DNA of 64,000 bases from Hemicentrotus pulcherrimus (taxonomy: Eukaryota; Echinodermata; Echinoidea; Camarodonta; Strongylocentrotidae), in the NCBI GenBank assembly GCA_003118195.1, contig BEXV01000329.1:164131-228130 (forward strand), in the 5' to 3' direction. The notes under the pieces were generated by a model. It did no database searches. It was given only the letters and a program-made list of their open reading frames with translations, and was not told the DNA's origin. A program made the position numbers and the translations under genes. Positions 23,239 to 37,275 of the stretch are shown one piece after another. Within the stretch, counting starts at the first letter, position 1. Each line of letters opens with the position of its first letter.

Positions 23239-23290
23239 CCCCCCCCCCCCCCTTTGATCCTCCAATCCTTTCCCCTTTCCCTTTCTGCCA

Positions 23291-23342
<52 letters not shown>

Positions 23343-23455
23343 TCTCTATTTATCTCTCTCTGTATGTCTCTCTTTGCCTCCGTGTGCCTCCCGCTCTCTC
23401 TCTCTCTCTGTCTATCTCTCTGTGCCTCTCTGTGCCTCTCTCTCTCTTTCACTTT
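23239..23455 (+). repeat. C14 run and TC-rich tract
   Basis: C14 at 23239-23252 is followed by (TC)n at 23296-23338 and interrupted TC/TGCC repeats to 23455. Large Leu-Ser reading frames across it are artefacts. Confidence 0.9.
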
Positions 23456-26143
23456 TTCTTTATCTTGAGACAGACGTGTCTCTGCAATCAGTATTCCGTA
23501 AGTGTCTAACTTACCATCAACATTGATTTACTACTACAACTACAACATGGACGCTAATCTTCCTTAACTTTAAAATGGCGCCTTTTTCACAGCCCCATGT
23601 CATATCCACTTCATCTAATCGTTCATATAACCGACCAGCGCTGACGGTCCAGATGTGTTAATTTTCAAACCATTAAGGTTTCCCTATAAATAACCCTGAC
23701 AAGCTCATTGGCATTCATTGCCCGTTCCCGCTTCTAAAAGTCATAACAATCCTAGCTATCGTGCTCGATCACGCTCTCTGATTTACGTCGAATTTAGCCC
23801 ATTCAATTAAACTCGTCTTTTATTTTCCGACCTCGGTTCCTCTTCTTAATTGTTAATTCGCTTTTGTGAAGGAGAATGCAATCGTCTGGTTATTTATCAC
23901 GTGTTATTGAAGATAATTGAGTAATTCTGGAAAGGTGTGTTACAGCAAGGCGGAATTTGAAAGTTAGATTTACAATCGAAACTTTCAATAGCCCTAAGAG
24001 CAAAACCATGAAATTCACATTCAATACGACGAGGACATACATAATTATATATGACTTTAGAAAACTTGTTTAGTTTTGATTAGGCCTTTTAAAAAAAAGT
24101 AAAGCTTCTAAACTATTTGGTCTTGTTTGTTTGTGTATCTTTGTTTAAATAGCTTTTAGCGATAGAAAATAAAAATGCCTGACATACACAACAAGCATCA
24201 TTCCCTTTCAACTTTCATGACTTTTGATACAAGAACCACAAATGTATTTAGAACTCCAAAATACTTTTCGTTTGCAAGTAACTATGGAAACCGGACAATT
24301 TCTACACGCTTGACTACTGCTTAATAGCAGCATAATTATGATGGCAATTTTGCTGGTTTTCTACTTGAAAATAAAGAGTGCAAAGGATCAAGAAATATTA
24401 TTTACTGGACCATGTATACAAAGAAAATGTTCTCATAAATTAAAGATTAAAGAGAGTGAAGACACCCGGTCGTTTAACTTCTAAAAGACCATGGAATACT
24501 TATGTCAGAGAAGTGAACTCAATAAATACCATGAACTAGTTAGCGTAAGCATCTTTTTCCATGAATTTCTTTTGTAACTGTCTTAATGTTACCTTGATTG
24601 CCATTGTTGTCGCTAATTGATTCGATTGATTTTATTTGATTTAAGGAGAACACCAGTGGACGTGCAGTGCCTTATGACTGAATCATCATATTCTTCCATG
24701 CGTGTCCGTACTAATTAAGTTTTGCACTTCGTACGTTATCAATACATCATTCATAAGATTACGAAGCGAGAGGGAGAAAGAGACAAGAGATGGGTGAACG
24801 GACTGCAGCCCCTTTTAAGATAACCAAAAAGTCAAGCAACCAAAATTCACATCATTTTCGAGAAATTGACAACTTATATTAGGGCAGTGATGAGTCTATT
24901 CAGTTTTTGTGTTTTATATAAAATTGTCACGTTCCCTTTAATAAAGTGTAACATTTAATATCTGGCGAGTTGATATTCGGATAAGTATCGTAAGACCCCC
25001 CCCCCCCCTCTTATCGAAAGTCTACCATTACGACTATGTTATCATCTTTATAGGCCTACGCGTATCAATAAAATGAACAAAACGAATTAAAGCGATAGAT
25101 TCAAGGAAAATTGTTGAGGAAATATAGGTGGACATAAAAATAAGCAAAATTTAATGTGCTTTATATCACTCGAAAAACTATTCAAGCTATTGATATTAAT
25201 ATTAATACATTAGCCACTATTGTCTTGTTTGCAAAGCGAGATGTTGATCATATATTTAAAAGTATTATATAGAAGGCGGTTTCATCCAACAAAGTAATCT
25301 GATATCCTTATCAGCATCTGTAGTTAATAAACTCAGTTGCTATACTTCTATTGAATTTTCAAGTTTCATGATTTATTTGTTATTTCATTCTTCCATTTCT
25401 TTCTTTCTTCACGCATGTATCTATCTTATATCTGTTTGTCTTCTTATCATTTTCAATCACATCAAATCCCATCTACAAAAACATGTATTGATGAAAATAA
25501 TTTCAAGGACGTGATCAAAATACAAACTGTTGTGGCTGTCAACCGAAATCATGTACTCCTTCCAGGGGTGCAAATACCCAGATCAATCCGCCCCACCCTA
25601 GAAAATATCACCCCTCTTTTTAGAATAAATTGACGAGATAAGAATGGTTTTAATTTGTGCTAGATAGCAGCTCAGAACATAAGTCTCATCCACAATTTGG
25701 GTATTGATTTGCTTTGTTGCTTGATCACGTATTAACACCTTGTCAACATGAGTGAGTGAAAGTGTTAAAGGGTTTCGCCGCCTTTCCCCTCTTCTCTTTT
25801 GATTTCGTCTAAGGCATTAAGCGGTCAGTAACATCGCAATATAAAGCAAAAACCAGGCCGGACAATGGACTATAGTGAAGGGGAGGAGAAAAAATAGCCC
25901 TTTATTTAACATTTGTATTCATTTTATCGGGAGTTCTTTTTATCAAACGTCGCATTAAATTGATTGATGTGATCTAGAAGTAAATGCCAAAGGGTTGTTA
26001 ACATTGTAGACAGGTGTCAAAATGTTCTCATGTGAATCCTTGAGAACAGAGGTGTTAAAAAGCTGGACGTTTGGCCTCTATCTTTCGAAAAGTTGAGAAG
26101 GAAGAAAGTTATGTAGGAGAAAATGTGATGGAGAGGAAATAGA

Positions 26144-26166
26144 AGAGAGAGAGAGAGAGAGAGAGA
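26144..26166 (+). repeat. GA microsatellite
   Basis: (GA)n inside a purine-rich stretch extending to about 26240. Confidence 0.85.
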
Positions 26167-26627
26167 AACAAGAAAGAAATAGAGGGGGCAAAGAGAAAGA
26201 AAGGGGAGGGGGAGTAGAATAGAAAGAGAAAAATCAATCAGCTTGCTTGAAGAATTATTTCTACCAACAATGTGTTCTAATAACCCTTGACAAGTCATGA
26301 TAGGGGGTAGGTTAGAATAGAAGAATAGTGGATAGTTATGGCCTGGACACGCGTTCACTTCAACCATGCACCGGACTATTTATTACCATTCACAGCTTAC
26401 ATTATTAGTCATGACAGGGGCTCCAGTTTCTTTTTCTCGATTTCAACCCCAACAATGGATGGTGTGATCCGCTTTATTGGGGCGAAATAGAACTAATTCC
26501 AGAGGCTGCACCGCCCCCGACTCCATCCATTTAAAATGTGATCGATTGGGCAGTATTATAGGTAACAATTAGACACGGGCTTAGTGACGGACCATTGTGT
26601 GGTGCCTGCATGGAAAGAAACCTCAGG

Positions 26628-26717
26628 GCTTTCTTTCTTTCCTTCTTTCTATCTTTACCCCCTCGTCTCTTCATCCCTTCCTCTTCATCTCTCTCCCTCT
26701 CTCTCTCTCTCTCCCCC

Positions 26718-26757
<40 letters not shown>

Positions 26758-27180
26758 GTACACAAAATCTCTCACTATCTTACAAATGATCTCTACCTTT
26801 CTCACATACACCCTCTCTTCCCTTTCTCTCTCAATCTCTTTCTCTTCCTCGTCCTCTCTTAATCCCGAATGCAATCTTTCTCCTTTTTCTGCCTTTCCCC
26901 CTCTTTCTGTTCTCTTATCATACTTTATATTTTTCTTTCTTCCTCTCCCTCTCAACCCCCCCCCCTTGTTTCTACATTCCTTAATCTCTAACACTTTGGC
27001 ATCTGTCTCTCTTTCCCATCTCAATTTGATACAATTCTTAAAATTAAAAATAATATGTTCTTTTCTAATCACACGTAATTTCAATGATGGAACATAGAGC
27101 CCAAGTCCCCTCCCCTGCATGCTCCTCACTCTCTCTTTATGTATATCTATACCCCTCTCTCTCTCTCTTCCTAATTTGCC
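26628..27180 (+). repeat. Long polypyrimidine tract with TC and CA microsatellites
   Basis: More than 350 bases are nearly all C/T, including (TC)n to 26738, (CA)n at 26739-26757 and further TC-rich sequence to about 27180. All three plus-strand reading frames are open over part of it, which is a composition effect. Confidence 0.85.
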
Positions 27181-28000
27181 ATCTCTATTCCATTTCCATT
27201 TCCTAAACGCCAGTTCGAGGGAGTTGTTGCATTGGGCATTATCACTGTCGACATTGAGTGCCAAACCAAAAGAAAATCCACCCGAAACCCAGACGCCACC
27301 CATAGCCTCTAACTTTCGACAAGACCTGACCTGGTTTTCTCCATTTCGACTTTAAAAATCTCGGCATCTATAACCTCGGGGAGGCTTTTCAAGTTCATTG
27401 GTCATTTTAAAAATGCTGTGGGAGGTTTATGAAATTATTTTACACGGAGTGGGCGTTTTTACTCTAATTTCTTGTCGCCATCATGAAATAACTTTTCCTC
27501 CAGTCCCAGTCGTTATTGATTGATCACTTTCTTATTTTGCAAGAAAGTTTTCGCTAACGGGTGGTGAGCATTTCTCCACCAGTCGAACACCTTGGGCTCT
27601 CCTGATTCTAGTGTGATGTCAAAACAGTTGATGTAGAACAATAATATTAATGCAAGATATTAATACAAAACAACTATGCAATGAGGTGAACTCTGATGCA
27701 ACAGTCGCCAATTTATTTCATATTTTAGTTAAATCTGTCTCTTCAATATTTTCCGGTCTTTGGTTCTTAAAATGTGGGGTACATGAAGGAACAAAACCCT
27801 GATCAAATATTGTAAAACGGGCTCAAGTTGGGTCAAAAATTCACGGGGTCATCTAACAGTCAATCTACCCTTGAAAATTGTTCTTTTTACACTTTCATCT
27901 TTGTAATTCTAACCTATTTTTCATGTCAATATTTCACTGCTTTTCATTTACTTATTTATCTTTCAATCGTCTTCCTTAAAATACTTTGATTGAATAGTAC

Positions 28001-31000
28001 ATTAAACTTTTTCAAAAGTATTGTTGAAAGTTTGAGCTAAGTGACAGTATCTTTATAGCCTTCATGAAAGATTTAACTATGTCATTTTATGTTTCTTTCT
28101 ATATCTAATGACAAATACTCATGGAATATCGGATGCGAAAAATTAATGTTCCACTCATATTGATCTTTATGAAACCCAATGGATCTAGTCCATTTTTACT
28201 TTACTTTTGCATCAACACAAGACTAAAACTGACCTTTACACTTCTAAGTGTCATGTTAAAAGTATGTTTGATAATCAAAGTTCCTACATATGTTAATAAA
28301 TCATGCTTTCATGTGCATGGCTTTGTTCACGTTTACACAAAAAACAGACAATCAAACGTCGAATCGGGGACCTAAACGCGCGAGTATCTAATATGGCGGC
28401 ATTTTCTCTTTTCGGATTATTTCCCGCTCATTTGATCATTGGGATACTACGGCTTGGATCACTCACCATCCAAAGCCTCATTATGCCATATCTCTGACTA
28501 AGCGTTTATTCAACCTGTTCTCTGTTTTCACATTCTGCTTTTTAACTGCGTTTATCACGAATTTCCACAAAATAGGTGTCACCTTACTCCAAATCTGTGA
28601 ATCATTACTTAGCGGCTGAAACTATCATTGCATCCCCAACTCGATTTTTTTGTTTTGTTCTCGGACAACTTACCTTTTCTCCCTCTTTTACAATCGTTTC
28701 TCTCTTATTATTTGTACCAAACGCACTTTTGAGAACGCAGCTAATGTACTTTAAACCAATGATGCTCCATATAGCCAGTTTATCCTAATTGGATAGCGAG
28801 GCATCATTCTCAATTTAAGTAACAAGGTGGAAAAGCCTCATGATGGACAATTTATTGCCTCTTTCATCAGAGTATAAAGGAGAAAGAGAACGAGACAGAG
28901 AGCTGTGAAGATACGATGGGAAATGAGGAGAGGAAGAAGGCCAGGAGCAGAGCGAGGCGGGTTTCTCTTTCGCCGCTCAAGCTTGCCCGCAGCTAAAATT
29001 GACCGTAACTAGCCGTGGAATGACATTGAAAAGCGCTGCAAATCGTACTATCTCAAGCTTGCTGTAACAACACACAAAGTTGTGAAGAAGCGTTCACAAA
29101 AGTGCAGCAATAGCCGTTTTTTCCTTTTCGCCTTGATGTTCTTTTCCTTTTAGAAGCCATCTTTCTCTTAGAATAACAAGCGACTAGCCCTTACCTATTC
29201 GTTTCGCACATTCATTATTTTGTTGATATGCGACCTACATCACCTGAAATGCCTGTTATTATGCTGTGATATGATTTTATCATGTCGGGATCGAGAATGA
29301 AACATACAGCAATATTTTAATATTTTAAGACGGTGAAAATCGGATCAAAAGGGAGAGAAAAAGAGAGAAACAGACAAACAGACATAGAGAAAGAAAAAAA
29401 AACAAAGAGGGGTGTGGTAATGGTGCAAACAAACTATAATTTTTAGTGATTGGTGCTAAGAGCAGCCACTAATATTTTCCCCAAAAAGTTTCAAATACTC
29501 ATCTTACTAAGGGGGGTTTCAATAATTTTCTATTATACGGACATCAATATTTTTGTTGTTCTTAAGACTCTTTCAATATCAATCGCTTTATAGGTAGTGA
29601 CGATGAAATATGTCAATAGTAAACGTAACTCTGACATAACCCTTCTGCAAAATTGTAATTTTTGAAGTAAAAAAAAACAACAACTGAAAATATGTAGGAA
29701 AATGTATTTAATTAATTTTTGTATAATATGTGAATACCCCCTTTCCCATAAAGCCGTCCTTCAAAGCCTATATGACTTGTTTCTTCTCAAAATCAATCAC
29801 GAACTACCACAACGCTGGATCTATTTTCCTTTCGCTCCTCTAAATGCAATCTTCCTCTCTTTTAAAAGAAATATCAGCCGTTTCTATGATGCCTGACCAC
29901 CATTCATAAGAGTGGTGAAGTTATTATTTCTTGACACCTCTGCGAAGGAATCGCTTCTTAGATTATCTTCCTCCTCTCTCTGTCTGTCTCTCTCTTTCTC
30001 GTCCTACGGTCCTAGCCATGTTGAGTCACGTACGATCTTGATACACACCATTTGCGTTTGCCGAGGCCTAACTCTCTGAAACGCTATTAGTTTGCCTGGA
30101 ATAAGGACTTAATAAAAATTGTATGGATAGCTCGATCAACTATAAAACATTAACAAAAAAAGAATATTACCTAAGCCACGAGAGTTTTAGGAAGATTTCA
30201 AATGCAAACAATAAATACATTTTGGTGCGTGAGTGCGTATGTGCGTGTGTGAGGTGCGGGCTCGCGAGTGCGCGCTTGCGTCTATGTATAATTTTATGCC
30301 ATATGATTATTACATCCATATTTTATACATTTTTCAACTCGTGGTTTAATCCCTTCATAGCTGACGATCGATGTTGGTCTACAATTCTCTCAACTTAGGA
30401 TCAAATGGCTCTCAAACGACCAACCCTACTCTCACGTTCTAAATTAAGAAATAATCATCGTATTATTTTTCGGAACAGAACGGCGAATGAAGGGAGAAGG
30501 AAAAAATGGTAGCTTTGGATACTGCTTGAATGAATCTTATCCATGAGAAAATGATCTGAAAGTAGACGGTTTGAGGTAATCATAACCTCAATACTCGTGA
30601 CTCTGTATGAAAACACCGACACCTCAGCAACAAGCGAGCTCAATGGGCGGTCCTCTATTGTTGCTTAAATCATTGTGGACTTTTCTTTTCTACTTCTTTT
30701 TGAACCTTGATAGGGGGTAAATGCCGAAAAGATTGAGGATAGAATAAAAGCGTACAGTGGATCGCAATTTTGTTTGTTTTGTCGACCTCATTTGAACGAG
30801 ATAGTCGCGATTTTTATATCTACATAATATGAGCGACAGTGTATGTCAAATTAGTATCGTCAATTCATCAAATCTTTTCTACGTCATATAGAACGTCACA
30901 TAAGAGATATCACTTAATGTATTTTAATGCGGTTTACCGTTCTCCTAGAAACTATATTTAGATATTGTTAGTTTTGTCAATCTTAAATTATTTCATTATT

Positions 31001-33430
31001 TAATGTTATCAATTTACCAATGATATTGCTTTAATTAAAATCATTGAAGGTGCGTATGAATCATAATATGAATCATATTATTTTTAACAGCAGAATGTGC
31101 TTCGTTTCTATCTCTGTATTGTACCCCTCAACTTCCCTGTACGTCTTTACAAGTAGATGTAAATTCATTCCTCGATACGCTTGAAAAAACAGGGTTGGTA
31201 TGATTTCATTCACTTTGGCGCTCAATCTCGGCGGAGAAAAAGTCGCCTTTTTCTTTGTCGTCATCGTGTTCGCCTTCGTATGACCGCTTGATTGCGCTGG
31301 TCCATGTCGCAATCAGCGGTGTTAACAGCATCGATCGCCGGTGTTTGTTCTCCTTTGTTACACGTGGCTGAATAAACCATGCGGATAAGTTATTCTAATA
31401 TCGTCACCCGTCCTCCACTCCCAAGAATCGGCGCTGGCGATGGGGTTGATGGTGAAGACAGTGCCGAAGAGAGCGGAGCCTCAAAGGAGGATGGGATGGG
31501 AAGATGGGAGGATGATGCTGATGGTTAAGGTGATAGTGGTGATAGTGATGAGAGGTTGTGGAATTAGTGGTGGTAGATGTGGCGGTAGGGATAGCGATGC
31601 TGTTTGTGGTATAGTGGTTGATTCTTGAGAAAAAAATAGTTTAACAGATTTTTAATATTTGGAAATTGTGACCCGGCTTCTCTATGAGTTAAAATATCAG
31701 AGAATCGAAGGATAATGAAGAACATGATGATGTTTGTATGATAGTAATCCTGTTAATAACAGTGTTGTTTTATGGTTTTGAAGATGATATGTTACATGCG
31801 CCATAATTATTTTCGTTGAAAGTGAATTTACAAAAAGAAGAAGAAATCTTTCTGGTGGTAGCTAATTAAAGGAAATCTAATGTAGGATATTTTTATTTTT
31901 TATACAATTAAATAGAAAGACTAGGCGTTAAACTTCAACTCTCGATAAAAGGCTCATCAAATATTTCACAAGGACTCAGCTTATTATATTGCAGAAAAAA
32001 GGGAAAGAAAACACGACTCAGTCTTCCTTGAAACTCATCTAAATCTACTTCTTTTGCTGAACACCTTTAACAAAACAAAAATTAAATCGTAAACGAAAGT
32101 TACAAGAACGCCCAAAGCCCCATCTTCATTTTCTTCCAATAATACTGAGCCTCCCATGGCTGGTCTGAATGACGGCTTCAAGCGAGTCCTTAATATTGGC
32201 AATTATTTTATCCAAGGCTGGAGCCGTATCAGTGTGAACATATCAACGCAATATCGATATCATTGTCCCTCATGATGAGATATAATGCAAGGTGGTTTTT
32301 ATTAAAGTTAACACCAAGCTCATTCTCTATGCTTTCTCTATCTCCATTGACCTTCACAACTGCATTGATAATGGTTGGGCCAGGACGCGAAACGGTTGAT
32401 TTCACTCTTAAGCGAGGCGAGAAAAACGCAATTAATTCATCCCTATTTTCCTCCCCATGACCGTTCTTAAGAAAGCTATCGTTTTCTTTATTGTTTCAGA
32501 GAAGGGCGAAAAGGTTAACCGAGGTTTAAGGTGTTAGCCTGACAGAGCGTTGACGCTGGTTTTTTTTTTTTTTTGTCTTCTTCTATTTTATTTTTGTTAT
32601 TTGATGTATAATTTTACCCAATAGCCTTCCAAACAATCAATATTACTAAAAATATTTTATTCTTGTTCTAATCGTTTATTTTAGTATATCAAGACATTAC
32701 GGATTATTCATAATAATCGTTTCCATGACAGGTCTTTGATCTAACAAGCTATTGGTGTTTGAGGCATAACTATACCACGCAACTCAGGTAAAACGAAATG
32801 CTCAAGTTCACAAGAAAGGTAATATTATTGTACACATGAATCATACAGGTTAATGTATTATCAGGCTGCTTGATTAAAAAGACAAACATGCTTGTAGGTA
32901 TTTGATTCTAAGATGGGAACACACCAATAATTGAACAATTTGATGATTTTCTCTTTATTTCAGCGAAATATCAAAAGAATTTTATTCTGTTCTAAAGCAC
33001 ATATTATTTAAAAATAAAATGATTATATAATGAATACCAAAAAAAAAAAAAAAANNAAGAAAATTTAACATTGAGGGGAGAGATTAAGGAATGATAACTG
33101 ATACGAAAATCAGGAAAACGGGGAATAGGAATGAAAGGCAAGAGTGAATAAAACCAACAAAGAAACTGAGAAAGTGGTTTAAAGCCTCTCTGCACTAGTT
33201 TAGCCTGGAGAAATTAGACCTCCTTGCTTGGTCACCGACAAGTGGTTATCCTATCAAATCAGCTCTCAATTAATAGAAAAAGGGGACCACAGGGGACCAG
33301 TGGTCACCGCTTAGGCATTGTTTGCTATATAGAGGGCGCAAGTAGCTATAGGTCGTGCATTGTGGCTTTAAAAAAGGGAACACAGATCAAAGAAGATAGA
33401 TTTGGCGCGAATATAATGTCCCACTAGAGA
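28001..33430. other. Gene-free flank (28.0-33.4 kb)
   Basis: I see no gene, no clear transposon and only short simple repeats here: a purine stretch near 29350-29410, a TC stretch near 29970-30000, a T16 run near 32561 and a poly-A run interrupted by two N at 33055-33056. Some GC-richer stretches (28360-28500, 31200-31440) could be regulatory. Confidence 0.6.
33055..33056. other. Two ambiguous bases in a poly-A run
   Basis: NN follows about 17 A, likely an uncalled homopolymer. Confidence 0.95.
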
Positions 33431-34155
33431 CAATTTTGATGAGAGTACTAAAAGTGCAATTTTGCACTTTTTCCCAAACTCTTCATTTCCTGTATAGGCT
33501 TTGCACCTCTGCGACCCCAATGACGATAATATCCCCATAACGTTTCATGAGGAGAGGGAGAAAATACTCCCTCAGCAAATCGCAATTTAAGATGAGATTT
33601 AGTTACAGTAATATCCTCTGCAAGGGAGCCGATTTAATGCCGAAAATTCTCACTCTCCTCTTTTATTGGTCTTCTCACAGATAAATTGTCGCGGGTTTTT
33701 TTTTTCTTCCTGCTCATTTGAACGGTCAGGCTAACGCTATTTCATCATTAAGTAGTAATAGCGGACCAGTTTACACGCGTGAAAGTTTGATAATATAAAA
33801 TAGAATGAAAGTTATTTTTGATCGTAACCCCTTAGCTGTTATTGAAATGTGTACAGAAGGGGACTTTCTCTCTACTAAAACTTGTATGAATTGACTCTTT
33901 CACTTGTAAATTTCCTGAGCAAATGACAATTTTCGTTTAGTTTGAAAAGTGTTTTTTCAATCTATTATTAGCAAATATTTTCTTTTTTGTAAAGAATATT
34001 TTCCCTTTTGCCCTTCAGAATGTGTATTATTAGGACATTCGTTTAATAAATCGTAACCATGATGAATGTTATAAATAATATCGTATCATAAAACCATTTC
34101 ACTTACATAAAGTCACTTTCATTAAAATGTACCTGGTTAACTTTTTTTTCCCGCA

Positions 34156-34330
34156 GTAATAATAATAATATTCGGCTATTATATAGCGCGGAATACATCA
34201 ACGATGTGTCTAACCGCCTTACAGATATAATTATTACCCCGGTCAACGGATTCAGGCTTACCGTCACACAATGTATGCTCATTCTCCACTCCCTGGGGAG
34301 CATTCCAGCCAGGCGGTTTAGTATGGTAAA
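34156..34330 (-). mobile_element. SINE-like element, minus orientation
   Basis: On the minus strand the order is GACCGGGGTAATAATTATA, TGTAAGGCGGTTAGACACAT, a GATGT hairpin, CCGCGCTATATAATAGCC and an (ATT)n tail. It shares layout and the GGGTAATAAT segment with 59041-59240. Further 5' sequence (to about 34330) includes a CTCCCCAGGGAG palindrome and may belong to it. Confidence 0.55.
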
Positions 34331-37085
34331 AACGACCTACCGAGAGAATCGAATCAAAGATGAACCAACACATCAGATTATCCCTACTGCACGAACGGTT
34401 CCCAGAAAAACGCCCGTGAAGCCAGCCCCATGTCATTTTTGGCGCCCACCTCGAATTCTCTTTTTGGCGTCAATGGTAGTTTTAATGTGACGTCTATACA
34501 TTGTATGTTGATACAGAGCGCACTTTGCGGCACGGAAGCTATTTCTCACGTGCTTAAAGCGAACCAACATGGCGGAGTAATATGGGATAAATCGGCGGCA
34601 AGTTCAGCTGTTTCGCTAGAGGTTTGCTCAACACCGCCTTGCGAATCCAGGAGCTAAATTGCGGTTAAGGGGTGAAAAGATGAAGCGATGAAGGGGTGAT
34701 GAAAGTGGTAATACCATAGGTTTGATTGGAGGAGGTTTATGAAATGAATCCTGTTGAATAAAATAGCTTAAACATGTTTTTACTTGTCACTTTATGAAGT
34801 AAAAAAGGAATGTTTTCATATCTATATTAGATAGCTAAGTCAGCAAAGTTTTAGGCAGTGCGAACTGTTGTGATTCAAAGCTATTTGTTTATCCAACATT
34901 CAGGTTACAAAGTTTTATGTGACCTTTGTGGAATGACATAAAAGTTTAGTTTTTGCTAAATTGATATTTATTCACTGATATGTCATATTTCTCGTAAGTT
35001 CTAACTTTCGATAATAGTTGCATGTATTGTCAGTAAGGTGAAGACACAAATTCGTCTTTTCCTTTTGTATGTACATGTGAAGAGGTTTTCTTGCTTGCCG
35101 TCTCATTTCACTCAACGCTCAACTGTACATAGGATGGGTTTCTGACTTGATTTGAAAATTGAGCTTTAACCCTGCTATTTAGTTTAAGATTTTGTCACGA
35201 ATTTAAGGAATGTATGCCCAATACGAGGCAGGAGGAATGCACCCACAAAATCCTTTATGCCCCCTTCTTCCGCCCCGCTGCAAGAAAACAGACAGCTCTA
35301 AACACACCACTTACCTTATATTTCCCCTGGGAGCCCAGACCCACACGTTATGATAGGTGTTGGAAACGACCCTGTTTAAATAGAAACCCGTCACGTTCTT
35401 GTTCCCCTTTTCACACCTCCTCTGTCAATCTGCATTTGATATGTGCGATCATTTCATTTTAAGGGCAGGTGAAACTACTTTGAGGATTGGCGAAGGGGTG
35501 GGGCTTGCGAGTAAATACATGACCAAAACCTCTCCTTGTGCCCTCGTAACCCCAATCTTCGCGTCAAAACGCCACAGGCATTAACGTGGTTTTCTAATAT
35601 AAAAAAGTGTAATTGCTGGTTATGAAAATATACTTTGCAGTAATCTAACTTTGATGTACAAGGAATGAATGAGTTATATCGAGAAGAAAAAATCAACTAA
35701 TTTAAGCAAAGGAAGAGAGCGATGTAAAAATCAATCCAAAATATCAATCTATTCCGGAAAAGAAAAAAAAAAAAACGTTTATAAAACAAGAAAAAACGAT
35801 TTGTCCTTTCATACGGTAAATTATATTTCTGCTAACTTTTTATATCTGTGCCTTTTCCATTTCAGGACAAGAATTCAACTGATTTCACATCTTTACGTGA
35901 ATAATGAGAAATAACACTTTCCAACAATAATTCTCTCTCAGTTCACCTAAAATTGGATTGGATATGAAACATATACGAACTACTATATAATTATGATCCC
36001 TATATGAAATTCAGGAGAGATGATAGCACTGATATATTTGTTAAATGAAATATCCTTTTAAGATACTTGTAACTTATGATGAAGGAAAATTGCAAGAAAA
36101 TATGCTTTATAGTCATCTGCACTAAATTCATTTCATCTTGAATCAAGTTCATTAAATCTTTCTAAGGAATCTTCAACCTCCAATGCATCAGCAGTGATCA
36201 TGGCAATGTCATTTTGCTCGTTTTTCTAGAACCGCCATTTACAAGGCTTTAAAAAGCATCGTTTATCAACAAAATTCAGGCGATGTAGATACTCAGCACC
36301 AATCATAGATCATAATTGAAATCTATTGACGGAAATAAAATGACAAAACCATCGATTTAGTCGCCGTTATTACCGGTCTTTCATTGCGATTTTTATCAAC
36401 GAATTTGCAAGCGATGCGCCCAAATAGATATCTTCTCCGTATATACATCAACCTCTAAAAAGAGAAAATCAGGATCAGATTGAGTCGGAGAGCAATTAAT
36501 TTGTAACATTTACGATCCGCCATCTTATATTCTCACAGCATGGGTCATGCCTCTTTCCTTCCGAGTCATTTGAATCGCACAAAAAGCGGTGGCAATGAAT
36601 GACGTTAATAAGTTCGAGAAATTGTTGCGGTTTTCCCCCGCATCGATGTAACTCGTAATTATCTATTGAGACTTATACATGAAAGATATTCATTCAAAAA
36701 TGATTTTGATGTGTTTCTCTTCGTCAATGACCATTTTGCTTTCCTGGTAGTGGGAATTTTATAGGAGATATGGACAGGCAATAGGTAATACTGGCTGAAA
36801 TTATAGTAATATGGAAACGCGCTGGGCGCTGTAGAAGTAGGTATGGTACATTGTACGTTGAGTTGTGTACATAGTGAGCATGCACTATACTTTATTTTTT
36901 TCCACGAACGTGTTATAAAGTCATGAATACGAAGTATATATTTATTCATTACTTATAGACTCTCTGGCCACTGTGTAAGAATTTTACATTTCTCTCGTAA
37001 AAGATAACCACTTGTCTGAGTGACTAGACGAAAATCTTACCGTCTAAACTCCTTAATTCACACATCTAAAATAAAACCCCTCGAT

Positions 37086-37275
37086 ATATTTCAATATGAT
37101 ATTTTGATATACTCGACCCCAAATCATGAAAATTCATCTTCGAACAAACTGCGAAATATTTATAACACACGGCTAAATGTGTATCCCTTTATACATTTCA
37201 ATATCATATTTTTTATTTACTCGACCCCAAATCAAGAAAATTCATCTTTGAACAAACCGCAAAATATTTGTTACA
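37086..37275 (+). repeat. Imperfect tandem duplication, period about 108 bases
   Basis: Two copies of about 85 bases. The core starting ACTCGACCCC at 37111 and again at 37219 matches at 47 of 51 positions. The frame 37020-37370 stays open through both copies and gives a repeated YSTPN-ENSS-NK pattern. Base composition is AT-rich and I recognise no protein family, so it is listed as a repeat. Confidence 0.6.

Larger units (their letters stand above)
22601..28000. other. Gene-free flank (22.6-28.0 kb)
   Basis: No gene recognised; the long Leu/Ser ORFs come from TC repeats. It contains a TC/C tract (23239-23455), a C13 run (24996-25008), a GA microsatellite (26144-26166), the largest pyrimidine tract in the window (26628-27180), and GC-richer unique stretches at 23570-23860, 26390-26580 and 27190-27560 of the type often conserved near developmental genes. 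Confidence 0.65.

Noticed and set aside
22927..23526. 199-codon plus-strand ORF
   Set aside because: About half is Leu/Ser/Pro from a TC and C-run tract; the upstream part has no recognisable domain.
26597..27303. Overlapping long ORFs on both strands
   Set aside because: They arise from the polypyrimidine tract, which lacks stops in several frames; composition is Ser/Leu/Phe or Arg/Glu only.
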